The notes beneath the pieces were generated by a model. That model made no database searches. It was not told where the DNA came from and saw nothing but the letters and a program-made list of their open reading frames with translations. A stretch of 64,000 bases of DNA, from positions 21,488,501 to 21,552,500 of the forward strand of contig OZ005618.1 in NCBI GenBank assembly GCA_963930655.1, read 5' to 3'. The DNA comes from Myrica gale. Lineage: Eukaryota > Streptophyta > Magnoliopsida > Fagales > Myricaceae. A program made the position numbers and the translations under genes. Positions 43,907-56,118 of this stretch are shown here, one piece after another. Every line of letters starts with the position of its first letter. The first letter of the stretch is position 1.

Positions 43907-46900
43907 AGTTTTGGAATTACTGAATAAGAAAAAAAAAAGTCCCCTTTGAGTTTTTGGGTAATTTTTGAAAGTATAATTATCAAAGTGGATATATATTTTA
44001 TTTCTAGCTTGGGAGACTTAAGGAGGGGGTGTCTTGTAGATGGTCACTGCTTGATATTCTATTGTTTTTATCTGCATTTTCTTTGTTTCACAAAAGGATC
44101 CCAAAAGAGTACTTCGATCCCAAGACGATATTAATACTTTTTACCCAATAATTGGTCGCATAAATTAGAAGGTTGGAGCAGTTTTTATTCGTGCGTGATG
44201 TACACTAGCTCTTCAAAAATTAGATGGACTACCACATGGGATATTAATGGTTGCCTTGACCGTCGATTTGGGTCTTCGTAGCCCCAGTGGTACGAAGCTA
44301 GACCCAGTGTATGACCCTCCACATTTGACCAATGAAAGCAACAAAACATGACCAAATTAAGAGCCAGGCATCGTTGAATGGAACCAAACTGTTTTTTTTT
44401 AATAACCTTCAGTACGAATAACCTTTTAGAGTTATTTAGAAAAAAAAAACCTTTTAGAGAAGCATCTGGAGAAAAGTTGTAGTTGGAACATGCATAAGTA
44501 CTGTTCTCAAAATGAAGCGGCGAAAGTTGTCGCGATGTGTAGATATTTGAATTGGGCATTTGGTATAATCCTACCAACTTGACCTTATATATGGCTGAGA
44601 AGAAACTAACCAAAAGCAACAGGTGCAAAGGAAACGTATCGTGCTGGATTTGAGCTTGACTAAAGCCTACGGATGCCAGCAACTTTGATCCCATGTGGGG
44701 TGGGTGAGTGATTGCTTTCCAATGGTAATTAGTTTTGACTTTTCTTTCAGCTTTGTCTGGCCAATGGGTGTTCCTTGAGCAAGATTTCGGTAGCTCGACG
44801 TATTTACAACGTTTTGGTTATATGGTTTTGGTTTTTTTTCCCGGTTTTATACGTGTTATTGAGGAATAATGCTGTTTTGGGTTTTTGTTTCTTGTTTATA
44901 TCTTGATTGAAATCCTCTACGCTTTGTGGAAAACACCCTAAATGCTGCAAACTATAGCATACCATAATTCGAACGTAGTTGTTGCCTGTTGGTTGAGCAC
45001 TAATACTATATCAACTGAAATTAAAATTCTAAATATTTTAATGGGAAGAATACAAAATTAGAATAATAATCTAGCACACCTAAACCATAAAGCAACTAAT
45101 GAGTGGTATATTTTTCATAAAGTTAGTTGCTAATTGAATTCTGATCTGATTAACCTGGTTTTAAGAGAGGGACAACTCAAGTGCACTATCAAATGTGCAA
45201 GATAATATAATTTAAATAATAAAGTTTATTTTTTCCTATTAAGTTCAGCTTAAATTTTGAGATAATAGTAGATTAATCTCATACAATCTTGATATTAAGT
45301 ATTCTTTTAATATATGATATGAAACAAAAGATGCCATATATCTTAAAAAAATTAACGTTCCGATAATCTATTAGTTTGATCAAGCTAAACTGCTCTATCT
45401 TTCCAAATTAAAACCCTTTTTGTTGGTCACGCAATTTATACAAAATATGAATTTTTCTGATCTAAATAAAAGGTGAATCTTTCGAAAGTATAAAAGGAAA
45501 ACTGATATACGAAATTGTGTTTTTCTTTGCTTCGACGTAAAATGAGAGCAATCCTAAAATAACACTCGTATAATAAATTGAAAACTTTCTCGTCGATACT
45601 ACGATTGAACTTTCTTTATAAGGAATAGATTCTTGGGAGAGTCAACCAATGTTTTTATGTTTAATTGTTTAAACAAAGGGGTAATGCCATTCAATTAGAA
45701 ATAATTAATAAGGACAACACAACATTAAAGTATATAATTACCGTTGTTTTTAATTAATATCACTCCCTAGTGTAATTAAGAAATTAACTACTTTCTTAAT
45801 GACTCTGGGATTGGTGGATCAGATTCTCCCGTGATGTTAGACTGCTGTCTTTTGGTTTATGGCCGCGAAGTAGAAGAAGAAGAAGGAGAATAATATTACA
45901 CAAGAAAAAGGACTATTCCATGTTCCTATAAAAAGCAGTGTATTTTATTTAGAGCGAGGATTCTTTGGATGTTCATGCTTTTATAACACCAATGAAAGTC
46001 TCATCGAAAAGAAAAGCTAAATCATTAACAGTGAGAAAACATTATTAGCTTTCTTTATCTTGAGGTGGCTCTTCCTCAACGGGAACCGTTGTTTTTTCCT
46101 GTAAGCAGCCAAAAAATTGTTAATGTTGCCGTATAGATACCATAGGCTAGCTGCGTTGTAAGAACCAAGTAGTGGATTTTGAGCACGTTATTCCAACAAC
46201 AATGGCCATCGATATTGGGAGCTAGTGGTTTTGATCACTGGCCACGACTTCACACGACGATCATGGCTTTTGGATTTTTATGCAATCTCCACTAAAATCT
46301 GAAACAATTTCTTTCTTTCTTCCCCTTTTTTAACTGCATTAGGGTTCTCGACGTCTCGTGTTTATATGATCTGCTTCTCCTCGGGCAGATAAGAAGAAAC
46401 CAGAGTTTAAACATGGATGGATGAAGCTTATAATAAAATACACAAAGGATAAGTTCTGCTGCCTGTAGAGATTCAATGCTCTGCATTATCTGTATCTTCA
46501 TTCGCCAAATGTCTGACAAATAGTAAAGTCCTGTGATAAGTACAAAATCTCGTGGTCTCTAGTGTTCGGATACCACATTCTGTACGCCAGTATATAGTAG
46601 CTGCAGCGTGGAATGCACAGAATCTCTCTGACAGCTCAAGCAAAAAACAAATGTTACTGTCAGTATTGTCTCTGACTATGTCAAACGTTGGGATATATGA
46701 TGCAGTTTAATATTGTGTCTTATTGAGAAACAAATGTCGAGGGAATGCATACAACCACGAAATCTGCTTTCGACGACAAATTTTAAGTGTAAATATTTAT
46801 GTCCAGTGTTGGTGTTCCACTCAAGTAGGATCTTAAGTAATAAGTTTTCAAATTAACACGCATTTGTTTAATTAAATGAGTTCAGCATTGAATTCAATGA

Positions 46901-47432
46901 AAGTGGCCGCTAGCTAGTATGGATTTCTATGGATATCCGATATCGAATCATGTTACTTTTTTAGTTTGAGTTGTTAAGACCTTGTCTATATGTTTTTTTT
47001 TCTTCTGCTCAGTTCAAAGTAAACGTGATTAGAGCGTAACATGAGATAATTATCATTTTCTCTCACCCCAGATCTTGATGATTAAGAACCCAGTACGTTT
47101 GAAACTCAAGACTTTGGTGCCTTCGACCTGTAGGCACATGGGTTCTCAAGCAACTTTGACAATTGAGGCCAGACGCCATGTTTCAAACTTTGCATAGAAG
47201 ATTGAACAAGATGATGCTTTCTCCTTTTTTTGTTTTTGGTTTTTTTGCGTAAGATACAATTTCTTCTGTGTATTTATTGGTTTACCCAACGGGTTACCCC
47301 AGATACGAAATGAATATGATCGGGTTTTGGAGCCGATAACACAATGACCAACAACCATAGGAATTTCCCTAGTTATAGACCTACTGTCCCTCTCACACGA
47401 TAGAGGCTAGAGGACTACATAGGCAGGTCACG

Positions 47433-47462
47433 GAGTGAGAGAGAGAGAGAGAGAGAGAGAGG
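47433..47462. repeat. (GA)n microsatellite
   Basis: About fourteen GA units. A (CT)n tract lies about 285 bp downstream, so the two are complementary. Confidence 0.9.
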
Positions 47463-47746
47463 GGTCAACATGCAATTGCGTAGCCAGTTTGCTAGGGCAA
47501 GCAACTTATATAGCATTATCGAGGATAAGTGATGGCTTTACCGAGGCAGAGAAAGAGGCAAGAAAACAGTAAAAAGGTAACCGGAGGGAGAAAGTGCAGA
47601 CAGCGTTTTCACAGACTACACAGTCCCTCCAGCACAACACAAAACCTCCCCACTCCTTTACCTCTCATCAGTCATCTCCCACGCTAACTTTTTTTCAAAA
47701 AGAAAAGCGGCGCTCTCATGAACCCATCGACCGTTCGGGCTTTACC

Positions 47747-47772
47747 CCCTCTCTCTCTCTCTCTCTCTCTTT
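47747..47772. repeat. (CT)n microsatellite
   Basis: About thirteen CT units, in the C/T-rich island at 47.6-48.0 kb. Confidence 0.9.
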
Positions 47773-49337
47773 ACTGCTGGTCTCACCCGCGAGATTCTTG
47801 TAGTACAAAAACCTCACGGAAGAAGAAATTGAACGTGGAGGAGCGTGTGGATAACACGCGCTATTGTTGAGGATGGGGAGTGATGGAGTCTTATCTCTTT
47901 CTGTCTTTTCTTTTATCCCTCGCTATTGTATTACAGCGCAGATCTAGTTCTCACTATCTCTTTCACCCCCTCTCTCTCTCTAGCGACGCACATGCCGAGG
48001 CCGCCTCGAGCCCTGCAAAGATGACCAGCAAACAATCCCCGCTCAATAAAACCCGCGATCTTTCACCACGTACCCTTTTTGTTGCTTCCCAACACACCCA
48101 CACCACCGCTATCCCACGCGGCAATGCACGCGCAACTTGTTTTCTCACATGTACCCAGTCGGAAAGCCAGGCGCGTGGGCGATTGGAGCTTAAGAAAGTT
48201 ATATGAAGGAGTGTGTTGGGTTTTGGACCTATTAAAATCCTGCGAAAAAGGGAAGCCTAAGACTTGGGGTACAGAAAAGGCCTAGCTCGCTAGGAGAGAG
48301 GTCCGGTGGAAAGGCGGAGAGTTGTACGCGTGGCATCTTTTAATGGGCTTAATACCCCCACAGCGTTTTGTCACGGACGGTCGTTCCAGATCTGGGAATT
48401 CTGTGTACTTCTTGGAATAGAGCTACTACATTCTCCTTAAAGTCCTCACACTTGGATTATATTTTCAAAAAACATTTTTTTCACCCAATAAAATAGGTGG
48501 ATCATGGGTCGCCACGTTTCGGGAAAAAGGTTTTTTTTTAAACAAAATTTCATTATGTGATTTTTTTTTGGGAGAAACTTATGTCGGTTTTTCGGTTAGT
48601 GGGTTTATGGAGGCCCACAAAGGGTAGTCATGTCCCATTCTGAATAGGGGTCCTAGTCCTATTCCTACTTCTACCTAAAGGCCTAAGAGAGGCAATGGGC
48701 CAGATGACGTTTTTAGTGGATCCAGATTAAGACATTTTATTCTTTATTTACATTTACATTTTATTTTAAAAAACTGTAAAAAGGAAAAAAGAAGAAGCAA
48801 AAACAGGGACGTTCTAAGTGGATTTAGGGATTTGGGCCCTAGCCAAGAACTGTCCTTGGAGAATGGAGATGATGCAGGTGATCAGATCAGTGGGCTGTAC
48901 TCGGGGGTAGAGACAGTGCCGTCTGTTTGTAGGTTTAGGGTGCCCAAAAGAAACAAAACGTATTATCAATTACTTTGGATGGTCGGTTGTAGTCGAGTTT
49001 TAAAATTTTAGATTATTAAATTTGTTAAAAAAAAAGTGAAAAGATAGATTATTTTTAATATTTATTATAATAGAAAATAATAATGTGATGGAGAAAGATT
49101 ATAATGTAATTTTTTCTTATATTAAAATTTTAGAAAGCGTAAAATTTTAGTAAAAAAACATAATCTAAGCCCTTAGGATGGCCTGCCTAGTTCCTTGGAG
49201 CTTCTATCTTTGTTGGCTCTTATAGATAGGTAGCGATTGGTGGTGAAATTAGGAGTAGGTTTGTTTATAAAAATATATGTTTATTTTATTATAAATTTTG
49301 AACCTTTAAAATTTTTAACAAACAAACATCTCCTAGG

Positions 49338-49643
49338 TCATGTTCGTTTTCACTCTTTTCTCAGGATTCTAACTATATTCACAAATCTACCACCGAACAT
49401 ATTCAGAATTCAAACACAAACACCAATACATTTTACACAATCTCCAACAATTTTTAAATTTTTTATTCAACATAAATTTTCTCTCTCTATATTTTTTCAC
49501 ATAACTCTAATACTTTTTTATTAAACAATTACATCAAATCATTTCTCTCTCCACTTTACACAAACACCAATAAAACACTATTCAACATAAAAATTCACAA
49601 CTTCTCTAAAATCCTACATTTTTACTCAAAACGAACATAACAC
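49338..49643 (+). mobile_element. MITE family M1, copy 3
   Basis: Ends TCATGTTCGTTTTC and AAAACGAACATAA are inverted. The body is nearly the same as the reverse complement of the 28787-29080 copy throughout, so the two are recent relatives. Confidence 0.82.
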
Positions 49644-50004
49644 TAGAAAACCAAAAGGTCAAATGACGCCTTATTTCCCCAGCCAAGAAGCTGAAGCTCT
49701 GTTAATTATAACCAAAATCTTATAGAGAAAAAAAAGGAAAAAAATACATAAAGAGTTTGCTTTTCTTGCAAGATTGGGCCCCCTAAAGTGTAGGTAGCCT
49801 GTACAGCCTAATAAGCCTTAAGTGATAGAAATAACGTGTGTAGTCGCTTGTTTGTTTCCCTAAACCCAACAGCCCCAACAGTTGTCATTTACTTGAAAAC
49901 ATATACATATTTTCCTAACAAGGGTAAATATTCCCTGTATCTATTCTGTTCATAAGATTAAACCCTACTTTCAATATGGGCCGACCCGCCTAAAGCCCTA
50001 AAGC

Positions 50005-50679
50005 CCAAGAAACTAGGGTTTCAATCGCAGGAGCCCGGAATCTTTATAACCTAGCAGAAGACCCAGATAAGAGAAAAAGGAAAACAAACCGAGAAGTCAG
50101 TGCAAAAAGATCGGGTGCGACGGATTTCTCTCTGTAAGGTACTGACATATTGCACTCCTAATTTTTAATTAGTCAAGAAAGCATAAATAATCTTACCGGG
50201 GGTGCACATAGTCGAAAATCGAAACTTGAACGGCTCAATATTATGAAATTGAAAGATGAGGTTCAAGTGTCAGTACCATACTTGGGAGTGCAAATTCCTT
50301 TTTATTTTGTTTTGGATGACATTGGTTTTATAATATGGAACTGGGCCTGGGCCTGGGCTTGGGTTTGCTGGGCACTTCAGGTATGGGTACTCTAGCCGAA
50401 GTCACTTTGAAAAAATTGGGGGAACAGCTCAGTTTAAGGTCTTAGTTTGTCTAATACATAAGAAGGGAAATGTGAGCCAATGATGGGCTTCGTTCATAGT
50501 TTTGGGCTTTTTGTCGGCCTACGTGTGCCTTTCATTGGCCCACTTGTGTCGAATCCAAAAAGTAGCCCAGAGGTGTGTTACGTTTATTTTCCTAAGCCCA
50601 TATTAGGTGTGTTACCATTCTGACCATCATCCCTAAAGCTACGCGAAGCAGCTCTGTTCTTCTCCGTTGTTCTCTACAG
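50005..50679 (+). promoter_or_regulatory. Leader exon and leader intron of the MOS2-like gene
   Basis: Upstream DNA has a telo-box-like ACTAGGGTTTC (50011-50021) and a GGGCC site II-like motif near 49980, common in plant genes for RNA and ribosome functions. A splice donor GTAAGG at 50134 and an acceptor TTCTCTACAG ending at 50679, seven bases before the ATG, would make a 546-bp 5' UTR intron. Inferred from splice consensus only. Confidence 0.5.
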
Positions 50680-50686
50680 CATAATC

Positions 50687-51427
50687 ATGAAATTCTCTCT
50701 GCAAACAAAATCCTCTTCCAAACCTAAACCCATCAAACCCTCACAGAACATCTTCGACGACGGGAAGAAAGAGCAGGAAGACTCGAAAAGATTAGAATAC
50801 ATCACCGAATTTGAAGCATCCGAAACCGGTGCCCGCCGCAAAGATGAACCGAAGATTTCTGTAATCCCTCCAATCCCCAACGAATGGAGGCCCCACAAGA
50901 AGATGAAGAACCTCGAACTTCCGATCACGTCCCAATCAGACGGCTCCGGCTCCCTCAACTTCGAGCTCGAATCAGGGATCTCATCCCTCGACGTCCACGA
51001 TTCCAAGATCTCTTACGGTCTTAATCGCCGCGAGAAATCCGAATCTGACGATAATCATGAACGGCCACGGTCTGCTCGGGATTCGGCTCCGGTGGAGGCT
51101 GTGCTGCTCCAGAAGCTAAAGAGCGACCTCGAGAGGCTGCCAGAGCATCGGGGCATGGAGGAGTTCGAGGATGTCCCCGTGGAGGGCTTCGGCGCCGCTT
51201 TGCTCGCAGGGTACGGGTGGTACGAAGGGAGAGGGATTGGGAAGAACGCCAAAGAGGATGTGAAAGTAACTCGGTACGAGAAGTGGACGGATAAGCAGGG
51301 CCTAGGGTTTCTGGGCTCCGATGACAAAAAGAAGGAGAGAGGGGAAGATAGAGATAAAGAGAAAGGGAGATCGAAAGGAGAAAAGCGGGATAGAGAACGG
51401 AGCTCTTCACACCGACGTAGCCGCTGA
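50687..51427 (+). CDS. MOS2: MOS2-like G-patch protein lacking the KOW region
   Basis: Intronless 246-residue frame. The N-terminus MKFSLQTKSSSKPKP, the motif VIPPIPNEWRPHKKMKNLEL and ISYGLNRREK are characteristic of plant MOS2 (human GPKOW, yeast Spp2 relatives). A G-patch at about residues 165-210 reads VPVEGFGAALLAGYGWYEGR, GIGKNAKEDV and KWTDKQGLGFLG. Arabidopsis MOS2 is about 460 residues, an RNA-binding nuclear protein with two KOW domains after the G-patch, needed for miRNA maturation, splicing and immunity. G-patches of this family bind and activate the DEAH helicase Prp2. Here the protein ends after the G-patch in a charged tail (DRDKEKGRSKGEKRDRERSS, then HRRSR). The KOW part is absent and is not found downstream in any frame I read. 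It could be a truncated paralogue or a young duplicate. Confidence 0.88.
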   Translation: MKFSLQTKSSSKPKPIKPSQNIFDDGKKEQEDSKRLEYITEFEASETGARRKDEPKISVIPPIPNEWRPHKKMKNLELPITSQSDGSGSLNFELESGISSLDVHDSKISYGLNRREKSESDDNHERPRSARDSAPVEAVLLQKLKSDLERLPEHRGMEEFEDVPVEGFGAALLAGYGWYEGRGIGKNAKEDVKVTRYEKWTDKQGLGFLGSDDKKKERGEDRDKEKGRSKGEKRDRERSSSHRRSR

Positions 51428-53590
51428 TGCAGATGAAGTATGTTGAACTTGTTTCTGGACTTTGCCTGAGGAAACCTTATTTGGATTGACTTAATTATTT
51501 CCCTCGTGTGTAATATACCTTAATTGCCATTAGCAGAATGATCACCACATGCAGATTATGTTTTGCATTTCCTCTAGTAGCTTCTACATCTATTGATGCA
51601 CATACGAAACATTTATTTAGGTTTGGTAGTATAGAAAATGAAATGTTATTCTGAAATCTTATTAGCCTACTATGTATAGGAATGGTGGAGTTGTTGTCCC
51701 CCTACTAGAAATATTAGAAGCAAGTGTCATTTGTTGATATGTTGGACCACTGGTCTTCTGGATCTTGGCCGGTCGGAGGTTGGTGAGAATTTTTTTCCCC
51801 TCCTGTAAGCAGGTTGGAGAGCAGTGGCAAATGAAGCTGTTAGGAATGCACTATGACAGTTTGCCTGAAGTGATGGAAGTTCGGGACTCTTTATAAGTAG
51901 AAGTCTGTGCTAGCTTTTTGCCAATAGATTAAGTAGAAGCTAATTGGTGTGGTGATGGTTTTGGCTTTTGAGAAAGCCGTGGCTATGTGATCAAACATAT
52001 TGGTTACTTGACAAGCCTTATTCCAAATCCTGTGTGGACTGCTGGTCATATGCAATTGAACAAAGGGGTTCCTTTTGGGGTGTTTAGCGAGTCGTTTGAA
52101 GGATTGATCCACGATTGTCTGTTTTCAGCAAGAGGCTAGGTTTGCTTTTCAAATGTGGGTATTAAGTGGCTATATCAATTTAATTTCTTAGACTGGATAA
52201 TGGTCTTGTGAAATAGTTGGTCAGTATAGATATGAAGCTGTTTAGTTTTAATAGCTGAGCTGGATGGTGGTATTATCTTCATGGGGTAGGTTGTCTCTGG
52301 CTTTGCGTTTGTTACATGAGAGATGCCATTGCTGCGATATGTGAGAGATGTCATTATGCTAACATAAGAAGGCTAAAAAAGAACCTTAGGATCAAAACTT
52401 GATACCATGTTAAGGTTGGGTTTGAAAATGATGGAAAAGATTTATCCATTCCTCTCACCATGTGGTTGGCCGAATCTATGATGTGGGTTAAGTGAATTGA
52501 AGTTGAACAAATATTTGGGAGCTCATTTAATAGGTGCTTGTCCATGTTAGAAATATCCCAATCCAGATGGCACTCATCCTTACAGTTAAAACTAAGGTCA
52601 ACCCAGATCTAACTCATTTAGTTTGAGTTGACCTGAATTCGCTGAATTAGTTCAACCTAGATCTGTCAAACCGGTTAACCAAGCCTGACCTCTCCTAGTT
52701 AGTTTGGTTCCTGTTTTGGCCAATTCTCAAGCTTTTCCAGCTACTTCGGTTGTTTTCTTGGCTGGTTAGTTCATTTTTCTGCAGGTTTGGACTTGTTTTC
52801 TTCTGGCTTTCTGCCAATTTTGTCTTGTTTTGTGGGATTCAGCTACTCCATGTTGGTTTGGTCTCCATTTAGCTTTCAATTTTGGCTGTTTGGTGGTTCA
52901 TCTGTATGTTCAGCTGGATTGAGTTTTATCTGATCTTTCATCCATTTGTTTCATGTGATTGCATACTTTATTTGTGTGAAATTCAGCCTCGGTTGGTGTT
53001 GGAAGTTCACTTATAATCTGCTGATAGTTTCATCATTTTTTTTCATTTGGTTTCTAATTCTGGTTGGTGGTTGTTTTCGTTCGTTGTCCCGGTTATAGGT
53101 GGGTTCTTGGGTTTCTCAGTTGCTGGTTTGCTACTCCGATGATGCTCTGTTGGCTTTTGCTTTTATTTACTGTGGATTGTGCTTTGGACAATTGTATAGC
53201 TTCTAAGTTAAAATCAAGAGGTTCACAGTCACCACAACCACGCAGGCAGGCACTCACGGAAGGCTTCCTGCACAAAGTAGACAGTATATGTTCTGGTACT
53301 CGCAGTATGACAGTTGCAATCAATGATGAGGGCTTCTCATGGTTCATTGTAGACTGTAGAAAGAGGAGCAAATGAAAAATAAGTTCAGAGGGGGAGAAGA
53401 ACGAAAAAGCCAAGTAAAAAAGGAGGCAGCATCTTTCTTGAGATGACTTTCTGTTCTCTTAACTTCTGTGCGCTACCATCAGCATCTAACAAAAGCCGGT
53501 GATCTGCGGCACTGCTAATTGTAAAACAGGAAAAAGGGGACAGATTACAACACAATGGAGCATCTATTTGCTACAAAATGTCAAATGGCA
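51428..53590. other. Downstream of MOS2-like gene, no gene seen
   Basis: T-rich, low-complexity sequence with many TTGGTT words; probably 3' UTR then intergenic. No KOW coding sequence found. Confidence 0.5.
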
Positions 53591-53594
53591 GCAT

Positions 53595-53760
53595 AAATCC
53601 CTTCGCTGACTCAATGGTACAGCATACAAGAAGCCAGTTTCTAATAAGCAGCAATCAAGAGTTCGAGATCGAATATAATTTGAAATGTTTTCGAAGGTAA
53701 AGCCCGACCAATGAACTTAATGAATAGATTATGACTAGTTGATGATCTTGTTGGTGTAAT
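53595..53760 (+). mobile_element. Possible tRNA-derived SINE
   Basis: GCTGACTCAATGGTAC resembles an A box and GAGTTCGAGATCG resembles a B box about 55 bp later, followed by non-tRNA sequence. Boundaries are uncertain. Confidence 0.35.
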
Positions 53761-54099
53761 AGTGACGGGTTCATTCATTTAATGAGAAATAATAATTCAA
53801 ACCGGACATTCTATAACTGAAAGTGCTCGTATAATCACATTCGAGAGGATTGTTAAGCTAGTTGCTCTTTCTCTTTTTAAATTACTGAGATTAAAAAAAA
53901 AAAGCAATCAGAAAATGCAAAGATTCACGCGCATTCAAGTAAATTTGGTAACAGTTTAATTTCGGTAGACTCAGTTCATTGGCTCCATGGTTCCTGGACT
54001 AGTTAAATACAAGCGGCTATATCCAAGAAAAATACAATCGCTTTATAGCATCAAGGAGATGTTCATTTTGTGATATTCGGTAGGATTCGAATCCTACGA

Positions 54100-54440
54100 A
54101 TTCATGTTCGGCAAGTTTTTTGCTTTTTTTTTTTTAGGATTCCGCATGCAACAAAGCTGCATCTCCTGCAACGGTCCTGCAGCAAAGCTGCCCTGTCCCC
54201 CTGCTTTCCTGCCGCTAAGTTTTTTTGCTTTTTTGATTTTTTTAACTTTTAAATATTTAAATTTTAATAAAAAAAATTAATAAATTCTAAATAAAAATAT
54301 AAATTTAAACATCATCATTACTTTTATACACATCATCAATCTCTACACAAACATCAATACAACTCTAACATCACCTAAAAATTCTCAAAACACTCCAAAT
54401 CCTACAAAAATTCTCAAACCAAACACCACCTTGGATTTTC
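54100..54440. mobile_element. AT-rich MITE-like segment
   Basis: About 200 bp of AT-rich sequence ending TTCTCAAACCAAACACCACC, preceded by a GC-richer stretch (TGCAACGGTCCTGCAGC). The end is mirrored by GGTGGTGTTTGAGTGTGAAA at 54530. A palindrome GTAGGATTCGAATCCTAC lies just outside at about 54081-54098. Confidence 0.4.
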
Positions 54441-54533
54441 ATTTTCTTGATTGCTACATTTTTGAGGTCAACTAGTCAGGAAAATCACAGAATCAACCCC
54501 AACAAAGGGGTAGTCCAAGATGTACTATGGTGG

Positions 54534-54690
54534 TGTTTGAGTGTGAAAATTTTCAGTATTGGGGTTTGTGAAATATTATTGTTTGTGAAAAAGTAAAGAT
54601 ATTTTATAGGAGTTGGTGAAAAAGTGACGAGAGAACATTTTTAATAAATATTATAATAATAAAAAATTATTTGATGAATTTTTTAATATT
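54534..54690. mobile_element. MITE family M2, copy 2 (inverted)
   Basis: GTGAAAATTTTCAGTATTGG and GGTGAAAAAGTGACGAGAG are the reverse complement of blocks in the 43722-43906 element. It appears cut off where the tandem duplication begins. Confidence 0.5.
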
Positions 54691-54696
54691 AACCCC

Positions 54697-55449
54697 GAAT
54701 AATTGGTGGTGTTCAAACAAGTTCGTATACACAGAAAAAGACATGTGCGCACAACATAGCACCCAGTCACCTCCTGAGACTATGCTTTTACTGGGTGTTC
54801 CAAACACATTTGGGATTCTTTTTTTTTATATATATAGGCAACATATTTGGGATTCTTAAGAGATCACAACTAGGACAAAGAAGATAATGACATCCCTAAA
54901 TCCCTAAAACAGCTGCAATAAGTTTCCAACATTCAAACAGTATTTGGCAGGTTATGCAAACGCTTTTATCAAGGTTATCCTCAATCCCTCTCTAACAAAG
55001 GCTCAGATTTCTAAATAAAAATAAAAATGACTACTAAACAAAGTATGAGACTTCTTACACAAAATAGAAAAAAAGGAATAATTGGTGGTGTTCAAACAAG
55101 TCCGTATACACAGAAAAAGGCATGTGCGCACAACATAGCACCCAGTCACCTCCTGAGACTATGCTTTTACTGGGTGTTCCAAACACATTTGGGATTCTTT
55201 TTTTTTTATAGGCAACACATTTGGGATTCTTAAGAGATCACAACTAGGACAAAGAAGATAATGACATCCCTAAATCCCTAAAACAGCTGCAATAAGTTTC
55301 CAACATTCAAACAGTATTTGGCAGGTTATGCAAACGCTTTTATCAAGGTTATCCTCAATCCCTCTCTAACAAAGGCTCAGATTTCTAAATAAAAATAAAA
55401 ATGACTACTAAACAAAGTGTGAGACTTCTTACACAAAATAGAAAAAAGG
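54697..55449. repeat. Recent 379-bp tandem duplication
   Basis: Two head-to-tail copies, 54697-55075 and 55076-55449, both starting GAATAATTGGTGGTGTTCAA. They differ at only a handful of positions (for example TATATATATA against TATA in a T-rich run, GACATG against GGCATG). No coding content supported. Confidence 0.92.
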
Positions 55450-55457
55450 CTCAATGA

Positions 55458-56118
55458 TTTTTTTTTTCTAAGCAAGCAAGAAGAAAACATTCACATGAAA
55501 GAAAATACAAAAACGGGCCCTTAACAAACACAACTACAGGGGCCGGCATGAGGGCAAACGGCACAAGGCCTACAAAGAGAAAGGAGACAAACAGTCCAGC
55601 AAACCGAAAAGGGTCAAAAGACCCAACAAACCCAAAGCCCCCAGAGGCGGCGACGACTGCCGAAGGAGAAGGTAACGACAACACCTTAGTCCTGATACCC
55701 GCATAGATCGCACCTGAAAGAGCCAAAGGAAGAGGAGCACACAAGCACTCCCAACAAAAGACGGAAGAGAGCCACAGCGCGCCGGCAAAAGGAGGACCGA
55801 GTCACCAAAGAAACGCAGATCGGAGCCCAAAGAAACTGATCGGAAGCATGAAGATCAACAAAGCAGTCCAAAGAGATCCGACACTTATGGATCTCTCCGT
55901 AACAAAAGACCCCCACCAACAAGGAGGAGTAAAGAAAACGAACAAAAACGGCCAGAAAGAGAAAGGGGTCGGCGGGAGGGGAAGGGAGAGAGCCTCCCGC
56001 CTCCCTTCCCCTCCCGCCGGCCAAGCTGAAAGAGAGAAAGAGAGGTCAAGCGGAAAAGGAAAGAAAATTCTAGAGAGAGGCAGGAGCGTCTCTCTCTAGA
56101 AAAGTCACGGGTTTCTTC
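55458..56118 (-). mobile_element. Long non-autonomous retroposon with poly-A and 12-bp TSD (family R, copy 2)
   Basis: AAGGCTCAATGA flanks it (55446-55457 and 56119-56130). On the minus strand it starts TTTCTAGAGAGAGACGC, then TCTCTCTAGAATTTTCTTTC, and ends TTGCTTGCTTAG plus poly-A (the T run at 55458-55467). The C/T-rich TCTCTAGAATTnTC start and size match copy 1 at 15757-16551, and the GCTTAG tail matches the SINE-like insertion at 33892-34086. Overlapping frames inside are GC-driven and match no protein I know. Confidence 0.85.

Larger units (their letters stand above)
43907..49337. other. 5.4-kb intergenic stretch with promoter-like island
   Basis: No recognised gene. A terminal-exon-like minus-strand segment near 46040-46100 is listed under rejected items. 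Around 47580-48300 base composition rises and the + strand is C/T-rich, like a plant promoter or 5' leader, but I see no coding exon attached. Confidence 0.4.

Noticed and set aside
44185..44694. 169-codon minus-strand frame
   Set aside because: No motif, no family resemblance and intergenic composition; most likely chance.
46040..46110. Possible last exon on the minus strand (EKTTVPVEEEPPQDKES) after a good TTACAG acceptor
   Set aside because: Only 17 codons, and no convincing upstream exon in the next 500 bp.
47580..48300. Possible first exon in a C/T-rich island
   Set aside because: Promoter-like composition, but no exon with family similarity or a downstream partner was found.
50138..50300. 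GGTACTGACA / TGTCAGTACC and TTGCACTCC / GGAGTGCAA word pairs in the leader intron
   Set aside because: The order of words does not allow one continuous hairpin; probably coincidence or a decayed repeat.
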